Origin: a virus
Direction: 5' to 3' (one strand)
IMG/VR virus record: IMGVR_UViG_3300028800_000117
Coordinates: 1 to 54,209 of that record
Length of the DNA: 54,209 bases
Shown here: piece by piece, positions 45,639-53,533 of the stretch
How positions within the stretch are numbered: the stretch's first letter is position 1
How the letters are laid out: each line of letters opens with the position of its first letter
Notes under the pieces: generated by a model
What the model was told of the DNA's origin: nothing
What the model saw: only the letters and a program-made list of their open reading frames with translations
Database searches by the model: none
Position numbers and translations under genes: made by a program

Positions 45639-46645
45639 CAAAAATCTCCATAAGCGCTGTTCCCGGCCATCACGGCATGGGTCGCGTCCCACAAATTTCC
45701 GCCCGGGTCGAACATCGGAACGTCCTCGTAGGGCAGCGAGAGGTTTGTCCGGTACAGGTTTTCGTCCTGGGACGCCATGTGCTCGACTTCAGCGGAGAAC
45801 TCCATCCGCTTATTCTTCGCCTCATTGGCATCGTAGTACGGGTTGTTCTTCGGGCCGCGCCACACCAGCGCCTTCGCAATCGGCTCGAGAATCACAATGT
45901 CGGAGCGGATGTACGGCGGCGGGCTGTCGAGGTCGCCAACCAGATTCGGGGGCTGCACGTACAGCAGCAGCGGAAACGACTGCTGAATCCACGATGCCGG
46001 GTAAAGTTCGACCAGGTAATTACCGTTGGGATCCAGCGGCAGCGGGGCAATCGCCCACGGCCAGTTCTGGTTCTGCCGCCACGGGTCGACTGCGTTCATC
46101 CAATCCTGATTGGCGTGCACCCACATGCGCCGGCCAAGCTGCATGTTGACGATGTTCTTGATGTACTTCACGTTCGGGCCCACGTTCACGTACTGCTGGA
46201 GAATCCAGTAGCCGAAGGTCCCGCCGGTCGCTCCCCACTTCAACGTGAGTTGCAACTGCTGGCCGATGGGGTCGACGTCGAGAATCGTGTAAATGGGATT
46301 GTTGTAGCCGATTCGGAACTGCTGGCCAATGAGAGCCGCCGTCCACGCCGTACCTGTTCCCTGCACCACGTCAGAGCCAAGCGTCACCGTGGCTTGGCCC
46401 TGTGTGGTCGCCTGAGCAACAGTCAGTTGCCCGGTCACGAACAATCCGAACCAAGTCCTGCGGTCGTAAATCTTGCGGAGAGCCTCGTTGATCCAGATGG
46501 GTGCCTGCGCCTGACAGTTCGGATTCCAAGCAGTGACTTGGCCGATCATCTGGCCGAAGTTCATCTGGTTCTGGAATGGCTGGAAGCCACTCGGCAGAAC
46601 TTGCCAAGGCACGGTGCTCTGAAAATTGGGTGGGCCTGGAATCAC
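45638..46645 (-). CDS. Putative neck or head-completion protein (GTG start)
   Basis: Protein of 335 residues. The start is a GTG preceded by CAGGAGGAA (MIPGPPNFQSTVPWQVL). An N-terminal helical segment (APIWINEALRKIYDRRTWF), an inserted beta domain (VTLGSDVVQGTGTAWTAAL), and a C-terminal helical part (ILEPIAKALVWRGPKNNPYYDANEAKNKRMEF in outline) match the neck-adaptor layout; the 371- and 230-residue proteins share the same plan. It lies behind a terminator, so it may have a weak internal promoter or rely on readthrough. Confidence 0.55.
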   Translation of the reverse strand: MIPGPPNFQSTVPWQVLPSGFQPFQNQMNFGQMIGQVTAWNPNCQAQAPIWINEALRKIYDRRTWFGLFVTGQLTVAQATTQGQATVTLGSDVVQGTGTAWTAALIGQQFRIGYNNPIYTILDVDPIGQQLQLTLKWGATGGTFGYWILQQYVNVGPNVKYIKNIVNMQLGRRMWVHANQDWMNAVDPWRQNQNWPWAIAPLPLDPNGNYLVELYPASWIQQSFPLLLYVQPPNLVGDLDSPPPYIRSDIVILEPIAKALVWRGPKNNPYYDANEAKNKRMEFSAEVEHMASQDENLYRTNLSLPYEDVPMFDPGGNLWDATHAVMAGNSAYGDF

Positions 46646-46656
46646 TTCCTCCTGTG

Positions 46657-46691
46657 AAAACGCCCCCTCGGAGCGAAACCGAGAGGGCGTT
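46657..46691 (-). terminator. Rho-independent terminator between capsid and neck operons
   Basis: A 12-pair stem (ACGCCCTCTCGG / CCGAGGGGGCGT) with loop TTTCGCT, then TTTT on the minus strand. It lies between the 123-residue virion gene and the GTG-started neck gene, and may set expression of capsid genes above that of neck genes. Confidence 0.78.
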
Positions 46692-46712
46692 CAGCATCGA
46701 CCGACTGCGAGG

Positions 46713-47084
46713 TTAATAGCCCAAGAATTCTGCGAACCATGTGCACGCGCTGAGATCGGTGCCCGGCAAAATTTCCTGATTGCGACCCGTACCGGAGAAA
46801 CTCGGTATGGTCACCAGCAACTTAATCGACGTTTGCGGTTTTGGTGTCGTGCCGAATGCCCCCGCTGCCAACACGAAGTACGCGGCATACGCAATCGCCT
46901 CTGCGTTATCGCAGGCAATGACCCAGGCGCCGAAGAGGTACTGCATGTCCACCTGCGCCGCCGTGATCGGATAGCCGCCGGTAACGTAGTCGGACGTGCC
47001 CGGCTGCAACTGATACGCCCGCATGTTCTGCGATGGCCCGAGTACCGCCCGGCAATCCGCAATTCCTGTGACCTTCAACGACAT
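46713..47084 (-). CDS. Small virion protein, possible capsid decoration
   Basis: Protein of 123 residues, MSLKVTGIADCRAVLGPSQN, strand-rich with VDMQYLFGAWVIACDNAEAI and LLVTIPSFSGTG. It follows the 201-residue protein and precedes the terminator, in the highly expressed capsid block. No family recognised. Confidence 0.5.
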   Translation of the reverse strand: MSLKVTGIADCRAVLGPSQNMRAYQLQPGTSDYVTGGYPITAAQVDMQYLFGAWVIACDNAEAIAYAAYFVLAAGAFGTTPKPQTSIKLLVTIPSFSGTGRNQEILPGTDLSACTWFAEFLGY

Positions 47085-47096
47085 GGTTGTCGCTCC

Positions 47097-47702
47097 TTAA
47101 TTGATCCCGAAGCCCTTGACCAGAACATCGGACAGGCTGGTAGCCACTGCCGTCAGTGCCATTCCGGCAACGGTGTTTGTCGGTGCCGTGTTCGCGATCA
47201 TTCTCGCCGGCAGGAAGGCCGAGGTCGAACCGATGAGGTAGTCGCCAGCCGCAACCGATGCCGCCGACTCCGCGCCGGTGATGAATCCGCCGGTGATGAT
47301 CCAGATGAAGTTGCCCTTCACCGCGGCGAGCAACTGCGCGCCGGTCAGCGAGCCGGGGTAGTTCGTGGTGTTCAGCGGGCACCATCCGGCAACGCCGTTG
47401 ATGCCGAAACCGCCGGTGCCATCGTTGTACTTGCCGCTGACCGTGGTTCCGGTTTCGTCGGTGAAGTACACGAGCCCAGGGGCCGCGATGAAATTGTCGG
47501 CCGCCGTCGGGAAATAGCGCACGTACTTGATCGTCAGCGGCCATGCCTGACCGTTGGTTCCAGTGATCGGCACGGTCACCGGGAACGTGTACGTTGCCCC
47601 GAGCGGGTTCTGAGCACCGTTGTTGAGCAACGACGTGTTGTACGTGTCAATCGTCGTGTAGATGTTGCCAGTCGTGATTACCGGATACTCAGTGCCAAGC
47701 AT
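47097..47702 (-). CDS. Putative capsid decoration or head protein
   Basis: Protein of 201 residues from an ATG with GCAGGAGAAG upstream (MLGTEYPVITTGNIYTTI). Mostly strands with Thr/Gly/Asn turns (VTVPITGTNGQAWPLTIKYV, YFTDETGTTVSGKYNDGTGG) and a hydrophobic helix near the end. Placement directly behind the capsid gene and beta-rich make-up suggest decoration of capsomers. Confidence 0.5.
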   Translation of the reverse strand: MLGTEYPVITTGNIYTTIDTYNTSLLNNGAQNPLGATYTFPVTVPITGTNGQAWPLTIKYVRYFPTAADNFIAAPGLVYFTDETGTTVSGKYNDGTGGFGINGVAGWCPLNTTNYPGSLTGAQLLAAVKGNFIWIITGGFITGAESAASVAAGDYLIGSTSAFLPARMIANTAPTNTVAGMALTAVATSLSDVLVKGFGIN

Positions 47703-47752
47703 TGATTCTTCTCCTGCCCGCCTCAACCGCCGGCGGAAAACTTGTCTCGCAC

Positions 47753-47764
47753 TCTACGCGTAGA
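47753..47764. promoter_or_regulatory. Palindrome TCTACGCGTAGA, copy 5
   Basis: Exact copy in the short gap after the major capsid gene (just after its stop) and before the decoration gene. Confidence 0.5.
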
Positions 47765-47768
47765 GGCG

Positions 47769-48737
47769 TTAGCTCGTGATGCCGGCCAGGATGCCGCCCA
47801 ACCGGGGAGCGGAAACCACGATGTCACCGCCGAAGCAAAGCTGGCCTGCGGCGTCAACCGAGTTCGGAAGCTCCTTGAAGCCGGTGAACCCGAAGTCGAA
47901 CAGTTCCTGCTCCGAAATCCATGCGCACATGAAGTCGGTGTTGATCAGGAACAGGTAGCCGCTCGGACAGTACTGGTCCACCACCAACCGCTGGTTGTTG
48001 AACCGCAGCGCCTGGAAGCCGATCGAGAACAGGTCGCTCGTGGTGTCCATGACGCGCTGCGCCGGCACCATCTTGTTGTAGAGCGAGTTGTAGATCGACT
48101 GCGTGGTCGTCAGCAGGTTCGGCTGGCGGTTGCCAAACGTCGCCTGCCCGTAGGCCAACTGCAATGTCGGAATCGACAGCGGTCCGGCCACGTTCTGGTA
48201 GTAGCCGTTGATGCCGGTGTTGGCACCGGAGCCGATGGCAGCGCGCGACAACCCGCCGTATGACGGGTAGTTGGTGCCGTCGTCATAGGCCGCGAGGAAT
48301 CCGTCCAGCGCGATCTGCGAGGTCACCGTGCCTTGACCGTCGCCGTACATATCGGCGGCGAGTGAAGCAGCCAACGCCTGAGAGCCGTTGACCATCTTCT
48401 CCTCGACGAACGACATCACGGCAGCGGACCCGCGGTTCAGCGGCAACTGGGTGCCCTGAATGGTGACGTTCGCGTAGTAGTACTTCACGTTGAACGTCAT
48501 CGCCGTGTCCGTCTGGACGTAGCTGATGTCGAACGTTCCGCCAGGCGCGAACGGGCCGGCCTTCAGCGGAGCGTACTGAATCGGCTGCTGAATCTGATTG
48601 CCGCCAGGGAAGCCCTTGGTCGTCTCCCCTTTGAACACCAGCACGAAGACCGGGGACACCTTGTAGTAGTTGTCCACCAGTTCCGGCACGATGTAGTTAA
48701 CCGTCACGGCCGAAATATCGTTATACGGAATCGGCAT
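47769..48737 (-). CDS. Major capsid protein
   Basis: Protein of 322 residues. It follows a scaffold gene and precedes decoration genes. The pattern fits an HK97-fold shell protein: long N-terminal arm (MPIPYNDISAVTVNYIVPEL), an E-loop-like strand pair (YVQTDTAMTFNVKYYYANVTIQG in outline), a long helix (SFVEEKMVNGSQALAASLAADMYG), and late strands (LFLINTDFMCAWISEQEL, LCFGGDIVVSAPR). No pro-domain is visible at the N-terminus, consistent with a separate scaffold. GAGAGG precedes the ATG. Confidence 0.85.
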   Translation of the reverse strand: MPIPYNDISAVTVNYIVPELVDNYYKVSPVFVLVFKGETTKGFPGGNQIQQPIQYAPLKAGPFAPGGTFDISYVQTDTAMTFNVKYYYANVTIQGTQLPLNRGSAAVMSFVEEKMVNGSQALAASLAADMYGDGQGTVTSQIALDGFLAAYDDGTNYPSYGGLSRAAIGSGANTGINGYYQNVAGPLSIPTLQLAYGQATFGNRQPNLLTTTQSIYNSLYNKMVPAQRVMDTTSDLFSIGFQALRFNNQRLVVDQYCPSGYLFLINTDFMCAWISEQELFDFGFTGFKELPNSVDAAGQLCFGGDIVVSAPRLGGILAGITS

Positions 48738-48768
48738 TGTCAGATCCTCTCTTGTCGCTACAAACTAT

Positions 48769-48784
48769 CGGCCATTACTGGCCG
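48769..48784 (-). other. Hairpin in the leader of the major capsid gene
   Basis: CGGCCA-GTAA-TGGCCG, a six-pair stem with a GNRA loop, lies between the scaffold and capsid genes. No U-tract follows, so it looks like an mRNA stability or processing element rather than a terminator. Confidence 0.5.
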
Positions 48785-48792
48785 TAAACTTT

Positions 48793-49515
48793 TTACGCCT
48801 CGCTTGACTTCGCGGCCAGGCGCTCGTTCAGCGCGGCGGCAGCGCGGTCAACGTTCGTTCCACCGTTGACGTCGGTAACCTTGCTGCGATTAGCGAACAC
48901 CGACAGCGGCGACTTGGCCGACGGCGGCGTGAAGCCGGGAACCTGCGAACTCTGGTTGTCTTTCTGGAGTTCCTTCAGGCGCTCGCGAGCCCTGCCCTCG
49001 ACCCGCGCATCCTCGCGCTTCGTCGCGGTCATCTTTTCGTAGGCATCGGTAATGCTGTCGAATCGACGACCAGCCTTTGTCTGCTCGCTGACATACTGCT
49101 TAAAGGCGGCAGAGTCCAACTTTTCGCCAAATTCCTCGCGATGACGTTCGCGAACCATGGACAATTCGTCTGACTGTTCAAGGGCGCGCGACACCGCAGC
49201 TTGGACAAGTTCGTTGCCCTTATCCTGAATCGTCTTGTTCAGGTCTTCCTTCGTGACCACGTTGCCGAGTTTCTTGGTGACCTCGGTCAACTGCGAGGTC
49301 AGCGCGGCCAGGTCACTCGAAGCGGCGACGGGTTCCTTCTTCGCCGGCGGGTCCTCGCGCTTCGTCACCGCTGTGTCCGTGTCGTCGTCCTCGTACAGCG
49401 AGATCATTTCTTCGGCCTTGCCGAAACGGAACTTTGCGGTGGTGTCGGCTTCGATCTTTGCGACCGCTTCCTTGCCGAGAATTCGTTCGAGATCAGACAA
49501 GAGACTTGGCATCAT
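48793..49515 (-). CDS. Scaffold protein
   Basis: Protein of 240 residues, strongly charged and helical, Lys/Glu-rich with coiled-coil heptads (SQLTEVTKKLGNVVTKEDL, EEFGEKLDSAAFKQYVSEQ). The N-terminal 60 residues are acidic (EDDDTDTAVTKRED). This composition, and its place immediately before the capsid gene, is typical of phage scaffolding proteins. It starts at a double ATG with GGAGTG ahead; either may be used. Confidence 0.75.
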   Translation of the reverse strand: MMPSLLSDLERILGKEAVAKIEADTTAKFRFGKAEEMISLYEDDDTDTAVTKREDPPAKKEPVAASSDLAALTSQLTEVTKKLGNVVTKEDLNKTIQDKGNELVQAAVSRALEQSDELSMVRERHREEFGEKLDSAAFKQYVSEQTKAGRRFDSITDAYEKMTATKREDARVEGRARERLKELQKDNQSSQVPGFTPPSAKSPLSVFANRSKVTDVNGGTNVDRAAAALNERLAAKSSEA

Positions 49516-49521
49516 TCACTC

Positions 49522-49893
49522 CTACGCTGGAACCGGCACTTCCTGCGGCGACTTGTTCCCCGGCGGCGGAGCCGATGGCTCCTGCGGCGACTTGTTGTCG
49601 GGAACCGCGCCCGGCGCGGCCTCAGATTCCAGCATTTTCGGGTCGATGTTGAGTTTTCCGGAGATCACCCCGGACAGACTTTGCTTTACGCCCTCAAGCC
49701 CTTCCTTCAGCGCAGGTGCTGCTTCAGCCATCTTGTCGAACGTCTTGTCGATGGCCTTATACGCCGCCAGGATTTCGCCTTGAACTTTCGGGTCAACTCC
49801 GCCGCCAGCAGCAGGGGAAGCCTTTGGCGCACCACCGACGTTTGGCATCGCTGCCATGTTGTCGTAGACGCTCGGAGGAGGCGCTGCTGGCAT
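49522..49893 (-). CDS. Putative head-assembly protein
   Basis: Protein of 123 residues. It has Pro/Ala/Gly-rich ends (MPAAPPPSVYDNMAAMP, and repeated PPPGNKSPQE) around a central amphipathic helix (YKAIDKTFDKMAEAAPALKEGLEGVKQSL). The Pro-rich NKSPQE repeat occurs twice. Likely a small assembly factor; role unproven. Confidence 0.5.
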   Translation of the reverse strand: MPAAPPPSVYDNMAAMPNVGGAPKASPAAGGGVDPKVQGEILAAYKAIDKTFDKMAEAAPALKEGLEGVKQSLSGVISGKLNIDPKMLESEAAPGAVPDNKSPQEPSAPPPGNKSPQEVPVPA

Positions 49894-49897
49894 AGGA

Positions 49898-50086
49898 TTA
49901 CTGTTTGTCGCTCGACGCTACCGGGTGGCCGGTCTTCTGGTTGACGCTGTAGCCGCGCTCAGGAATCGCGCCGCCGTCCGTTGTGCTGCTGTGCCCGAAA
50001 ACTTCCATCGAGCCTTTCTTCAGCTTCGGACTCTTCGCGTCGTTGCCGTAAACTTCCTCGGTTCGGTTCTTCCCGCGGATTGGCAT
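49898..50086 (-). CDS. Small hypothetical virion-region protein
   Basis: Protein of 62 residues, MPIRGKNRTEEVYGNDAKSP, basic at the N-terminus and Ser/Gly-rich. No hydrophobic core, so probably disordered. It is separated from the next gene by only four bases. Confidence 0.5.
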   Translation of the reverse strand: MPIRGKNRTEEVYGNDAKSPKLKKGSMEVFGHSSTTDGGAIPERGYSVNQKTGHPVASSDKQ

Positions 50087-50111
50087 TGCTTGAACCTCGT
50101 TGAACGGTTAT

Positions 50112-50135
50112 GAGGGCCAGATCGCTCCGGCCCTC
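50112..50135 (-). other. G+C-rich hairpin between small head genes
   Basis: GAGGGCC / GGCCCTC, seven pairs with a 10-base loop, sits between the 22-residue basic peptide gene and the 62-residue gene. No U-tract; may act as an mRNA processing or stability element. Confidence 0.4.
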
Positions 50136-50153
50136 GATTGGCTGGGTGCCTGA

Positions 50154-50222
50154 CTACTTGCTGCGCTTGCCGCCGCGCTTTTTGCCACGGCCCTTGTGCA
50201 TACGTGCCTTGCGACGCGCCAT
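50154..50222 (-). CDS. 22-residue arginine/lysine-rich peptide
   Basis: A short frame with an ideal GGAGGG ribosome site seven bases before the ATG. It begins MARRKARMHKGRGKKRGG; 12 of its 22 residues are Lys or Arg. This resembles DNA-condensing internal head peptides such as phiX174 J in composition. It is the first gene after the portal and leads the head operon. It has no other features. Confidence 0.6.
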   Translation of the reverse strand: MARRKARMHKGRGKKRGGKRSK

Positions 50223-50375
50223 GCTGTCCCTCCTTTGTAGGATTCGGGGTTTTTTTAAGGTGGCCTCCACCACCGTCAGGCTTACCGTTTCCGGCTAACC
50301 CTACGCACACTTTCAAGCACAAGCGAAAGACTGTAAAGTGATTCGGTATATTTTCTATAAAACCAAAAAACTTGC

Positions 50376-50381
50376 TACAAT
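50376..50381 (+). promoter_or_regulatory. Extended -10 promoter of the plus-strand moron gene
   Basis: TGC-TACAAT, an extended -10 element, directed to the right. The predicted start is at the ATG, so a leaderless mRNA is likely. No clear -35. Confidence 0.45.
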
Positions 50382-50388
50382 CTCGGCG

Positions 50389-50829
50389 ATGGCACACGTA
50401 GACGAAAAGTGGTCGGAAGCACAAAGAAAAGTCGCTGAGTGGTTACGCAGTAAGGGACTCGTCATCAAACACGCCGGGGAGTTCGGCGACTTCAATCTCT
50501 GCACGCCGAAGATGACCCGCATCCGCGTTCGACGGGCCGCTTACAAGCAGATTGAGTATGAGCAAGAGCCGCGAGGTTGGAAGGTTTCGCTCACTAACGG
50601 CGGGGTTATGAATCAGCGCAACATTGACTTCTTTGTGCTGTTTCTCGAAGTGAGCGATGACCTGAAGGTCATCGGAATTACCCGACCGCTGTACGTTGTA
50701 ATTCCATCCCCGATGAAACAAACAGTTGTCACCATCACCACCCGGCATCTGTTATCACAGAAGTGGAAAACCTGCCTCGATAACTGGCAGGTCATTGCAG
50801 AATTCGATGAGAAGAAGCCAGTAGCCTGA
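50389..50829 (+). CDS. Plus-strand moron, putative PD-(D/E)XK-like fold
   Basis: Protein of 146 residues starting MAHVDEKWSEAQRKVAEWL, the only plus-strand gene in the virion module. A helix is followed by LVIKHAGEFGDFNLCTPK, IRVRRAAYKQIEYEQEPRGWKVSL and NIDFFVLFLEV, the strand order of a PD-(D/E)XK nuclease fold, but the usual E-x-K position reads IRVR, so activity is doubtful. It ends one base before the portal stop. A separately promoted gene against the flow is typical of a moron that may be expressed outside lytic growth. Confidence 0.7.
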   Translation: MAHVDEKWSEAQRKVAEWLRSKGLVIKHAGEFGDFNLCTPKMTRIRVRRAAYKQIEYEQEPRGWKVSLTNGGVMNQRNIDFFVLFLEVSDDLKVIGITRPLYVVIPSPMKQTVVTITTRHLLSQKWKTCLDNWQVIAEFDEKKPVA

Positions 50830-52632
50830 TTACTTCTTGTGCCCCTTGCCGCCTAACGCTCCTGCGGCCTGTGCAATGACCGCCTGTTCCGCCATCTCTT
50901 CCTTCAACTCCGCGTTGTTCTGATCGACGTCGATGTTCTCGTCGAGGAAGCGGAATACGTTCTTGCGAGACAAGTCCTTGTTCTTGCGGAGAGCAAAAAC
51001 AATCGGCATTTTCTCCTGTTTCTCTATGGCTAGAACGCTACCGCGACGAATGGTGAAACTGACGCTCCTAACGAAGTCCTCCGGTTCCATCCCCTTCGGC
51101 ATGAGATGGCCGTACCACGGAACCAAGTCCCCGGCCTGAATCCCCTTCGCGCCGTACTTCTGGATACGGTGCTTGACCGAGTAGAACTGGAGCATGTTGG
51201 AAACGACCAGACTGCCGGCCTTGACCAGGTAACTTTTCATCCCGCGACCCATGAGCCGGATGTTGGTCGAACGGCTGTTGAAGATCATGTCCAGCGCGTC
51301 GCCGCCGGGCACCTGCTTCTTCGAAATCGCTTGCGAGATCGCGCTGGCGCCGGAGGTCTGGTCCATCTCGCGCTCGATGCGATCTTGGGTTGCAGCTACG
51401 TACTGCGGAAGCGATGGCGCTTCGAGGTAGCGCGGCTCGCGCGGCGCGTTGTTGTTGTACGGCACCTTCTCGCCGGGACGGTTTGGGTCGATCGTATCCC
51501 AATCGCCCTGGCTGAACGCGGCCTTCGGTGCCATTAAGGGGCGCTCGATCGCGCCGTACACCGTGTCCAGAACGCCGCCGTTGATGCGGTTCAAGATCGC
51601 CTGCATCGCGGCAATGGGCTCCAGTGGGCTCAGTCCGTTCTTCTGCCACGGCACGCGCAATGACCTGTAGAGCGGAAACGGGAACTTAGCGTGCCAGTAC
51701 GGATTGCAGGTATCCTCGAGCACCTTCTGCTGTGCGCGCAGGATGATGCGGCCACGAGGCCACAACGGCATCCCCGGCTCAACCCGGTAGCACCAGTTGC
51801 AGGTTGGCTGGCCGTCCCGGTCAACCGGGCCCACGATGATCGACTCCTTGCCCTGCCACACGGCATCGTCGCGCAGCCAGAACTCCTCGAGCATGACCTG
51901 GGGGACCGTGGACTCAACCGTCTCGCCCTTGACACCGATCATGCGCTTGACCGAGTTCGGAAGGCTGTGCCACGTTCCCTTGCTCAACTTCGCTGGCCGC
52001 GTGAGTTGACCCGGCATATCGGTCAGACTGCGGTCAGCCTTGATACCTTCGGCAATCGTTCCGTAGCGCCGCTTCAGCCACGCCAGGTTCACCGGACGGC
52101 GAACGATGCACACCTCGGCTTCGTCGGGATCTCGTGCCGTGCCCAACATCATGAACTCGGCCGGCGAAAGGTCTTGGACTTCGACATCGCCCATGCCGTT
52201 GTTCAGCAGAGGGTTCCACTGCACCTTGCTCGGCCCAGTGTGAATCAACCCCCACATGACGATCATCTGGAGTGTGGTTTCGAACTCGGTGTCGAATACC
52301 CAATCCAGAATCAGCTTGTTGAAGAACTGCTGCAGCGGGGAGAATCCGTCGATCTCGGAGAAGAACTTGACTGTGAAGTCGAGCTCCAGATCGGTCAGCA
52401 GGCCGACCATTTCGACGAACTGGCGGAACATGCGGTTAACGACCGGGCGGGAGCGGCCATAACGAGCCTTCGCGCTCCACTGCTTGCCGTGGATATAGTC
52501 GATCAGCTTCGATGCAAGTTTGGTTTCATGGGATTCCGCAAGGTCGGCTTCAGCCTCTTGACTCGCGGCGTCGCACCACTCAAGGACATCTTTCTCCAGT
52601 TGTAGCGGCGGACGGTACTTTAGCGGCTCCAC
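50830..52632 (-). CDS. Portal protein
   Basis: Protein of 600 residues at the head of the virion operon. Features fit a podovirus-type portal: early helix with ADLAESHETKLASKLIDYIHG; KFPFPLYRSLRVPW and SPLEPIAAMQAILNRINGGVLDTV (about 300-340) typical of the stem/crown region; a long helical C-terminus with GASAISQAISKKQVPGGDAL (about 425-444). Ring of 12 copies, DNA entry and attachment site of neck. The terminase that would dock on it was not found in the window. Confidence 0.85.
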   Translation of the reverse strand: MEPLKYRPPLQLEKDVLEWCDAASQEAEADLAESHETKLASKLIDYIHGKQWSAKARYGRSRPVVNRMFRQFVEMVGLLTDLELDFTVKFFSEIDGFSPLQQFFNKLILDWVFDTEFETTLQMIVMWGLIHTGPSKVQWNPLLNNGMGDVEVQDLSPAEFMMLGTARDPDEAEVCIVRRPVNLAWLKRRYGTIAEGIKADRSLTDMPGQLTRPAKLSKGTWHSLPNSVKRMIGVKGETVESTVPQVMLEEFWLRDDAVWQGKESIIVGPVDRDGQPTCNWCYRVEPGMPLWPRGRIILRAQQKVLEDTCNPYWHAKFPFPLYRSLRVPWQKNGLSPLEPIAAMQAILNRINGGVLDTVYGAIERPLMAPKAAFSQGDWDTIDPNRPGEKVPYNNNAPREPRYLEAPSLPQYVAATQDRIEREMDQTSGASAISQAISKKQVPGGDALDMIFNSRSTNIRLMGRGMKSYLVKAGSLVVSNMLQFYSVKHRIQKYGAKGIQAGDLVPWYGHLMPKGMEPEDFVRSVSFTIRRGSVLAIEKQEKMPIVFALRKNKDLSRKNVFRFLDENIDVDQNNAELKEEMAEQAVIAQAAGALGGKGHKK

Positions 52633-52638
52633 GGTTGC

Positions 52639-52666
52639 AGTTTACCTGTTTGTCGGGAACATGCAA
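52639..52666 (-). promoter_or_regulatory. Promoter of the virion operon
   Basis: TTGCAT, 16 bases, TAAACT, upstream of the portal gene. A GCTTGCATG box overlaps the -35. The -10 lies six bases from the portal ATG, so the mRNA would have a very short or no leader. Confidence 0.55.
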
Positions 52667-52674
52667 GCACTTGG

Positions 52675-53154
52675 CTATGCGGTGACGTTCTCTTTTATGG
52701 CCGCCCAGAACTTGGAATTTTCCTGAGAAATGGATTCGTTCTCTGCGGCAAGTCGCTGGCGCTCCTGAGCGCAAGCAACCATCCCGGCACCCGTGGTCAC
52801 GCCGAGTTCTTTCAACTTTTTCGCCTGCTCGCCGGAAATGATGATCAACTGGTCGTCGAGACACAACTGCATGATCGACGCCATGGTCGCGCTCACCCGG
52901 TCGGGGAACCGTTCGATGAACTTCTGCCACACCTGGCTGTTGACCCAGACCTGAGCCTTGATGTCGTGCGGCCCCGGTTGCTCGTGGTGTTCGAGTTTGA
53001 TCATGTCCGGCTTGAGCGCCATGAGTTGCGCGTGCTCGAAGACGTGCCCCAACTGGCAGCGAAAGAGATGGACTTCGGGGTTCTCGGTAAAGAGTTCCTG
53101 CTTGGAGTTCTGCTTGTCGCAGTAGGGGCACCAGATGAACGATCTTTTTGCCAT
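52675..53154 (-). CDS. Zinc-ribbon protein with C-terminal coiled coil
   Basis: Protein of 159 residues. The N-terminus WCPYCDKQN (Cys9-Cys12) with a later C of RCQLGHVFEH is a probable zinc ribbon; the C-terminus has CAQERQRLAAENESISQENSKFW in outline, a coiled coil. In front of the portal gene one expects a small terminase subunit, but no DNA-binding helix-turn-helix is visible, so that call is not made. Confidence 0.6.
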   Translation of the reverse strand: MAKRSFIWCPYCDKQNSKQELFTENPEVHLFRCQLGHVFEHAQLMALKPDMIKLEHHEQPGPHDIKAQVWVNSQVWQKFIERFPDRVSATMASIMQLCLDDQLIIISGEQAKKLKELGVTTGAGMVACAQERQRLAAENESISQENSKFWAAIKENVTA

Positions 53155-53164
53155 GGATGACTTT

Positions 53165-53533
53165 CTACGCCGCCGCTGGAGGTTGCGGTACTAGCGGTGT
53201 GCTGACGCTGACAACCGGAGCGGCCGCAGGTGAAGATGCGTTAGCGACCGCAATCGCATCCTGAACCTTTGCCGGAGCGGACTGAGCGGTTGCGATGAGT
53301 TGCGCCGCCTGTCCCTGGGTGCTGTGAGAGCCGCTGTACTTCAGCGCAATACCCAACCCAGCCGCGAACAGCGCCGCGAGTGTCTTGTGCGTCGCCAGCG
53401 TTCCGTCCACGAGGTCTTTGAGCGCGGGCACCGATAGGTACATGGTGACGAAACCAACAATGGCCGCGCTGATTGTGTGGGTCGAGATGTTGAATGTCGC
53501 GAAGAACTTACTGATCGGATTAGTCTGATTCAT
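53165..53533 (-). CDS. Putative holin
   Basis: Protein of 122 residues with two transmembrane segments: TISAAIVGFVTMYLSVPAL (about 20-38) and TLAALFAAGLGIALKY (about 51-66), separated by a short loop, and a Pro/Ala/Val-rich tail. Size and two-segment layout match class II holins, and two other small membrane or zinc genes lie beside it. The endolysin was not identified with certainty. Confidence 0.55.
   Translation of the reverse strand: MNQTNPISKFFATFNISTHTISAAIVGFVTMYLSVPALKDLVDGTLATHKTLAALFAAGLGIALKYSGSHSTQGQAAQLIATAQSAPAKVQDAIAVANASSPAAAPVVSVSTPLVPQPPAAA

Noticed and set aside
52675-53154. Small terminase subunit
   Set aside because: Position suits it, but the protein is a zinc ribbon plus coiled coil without a helix-turn-helix; no large terminase is present to support it.
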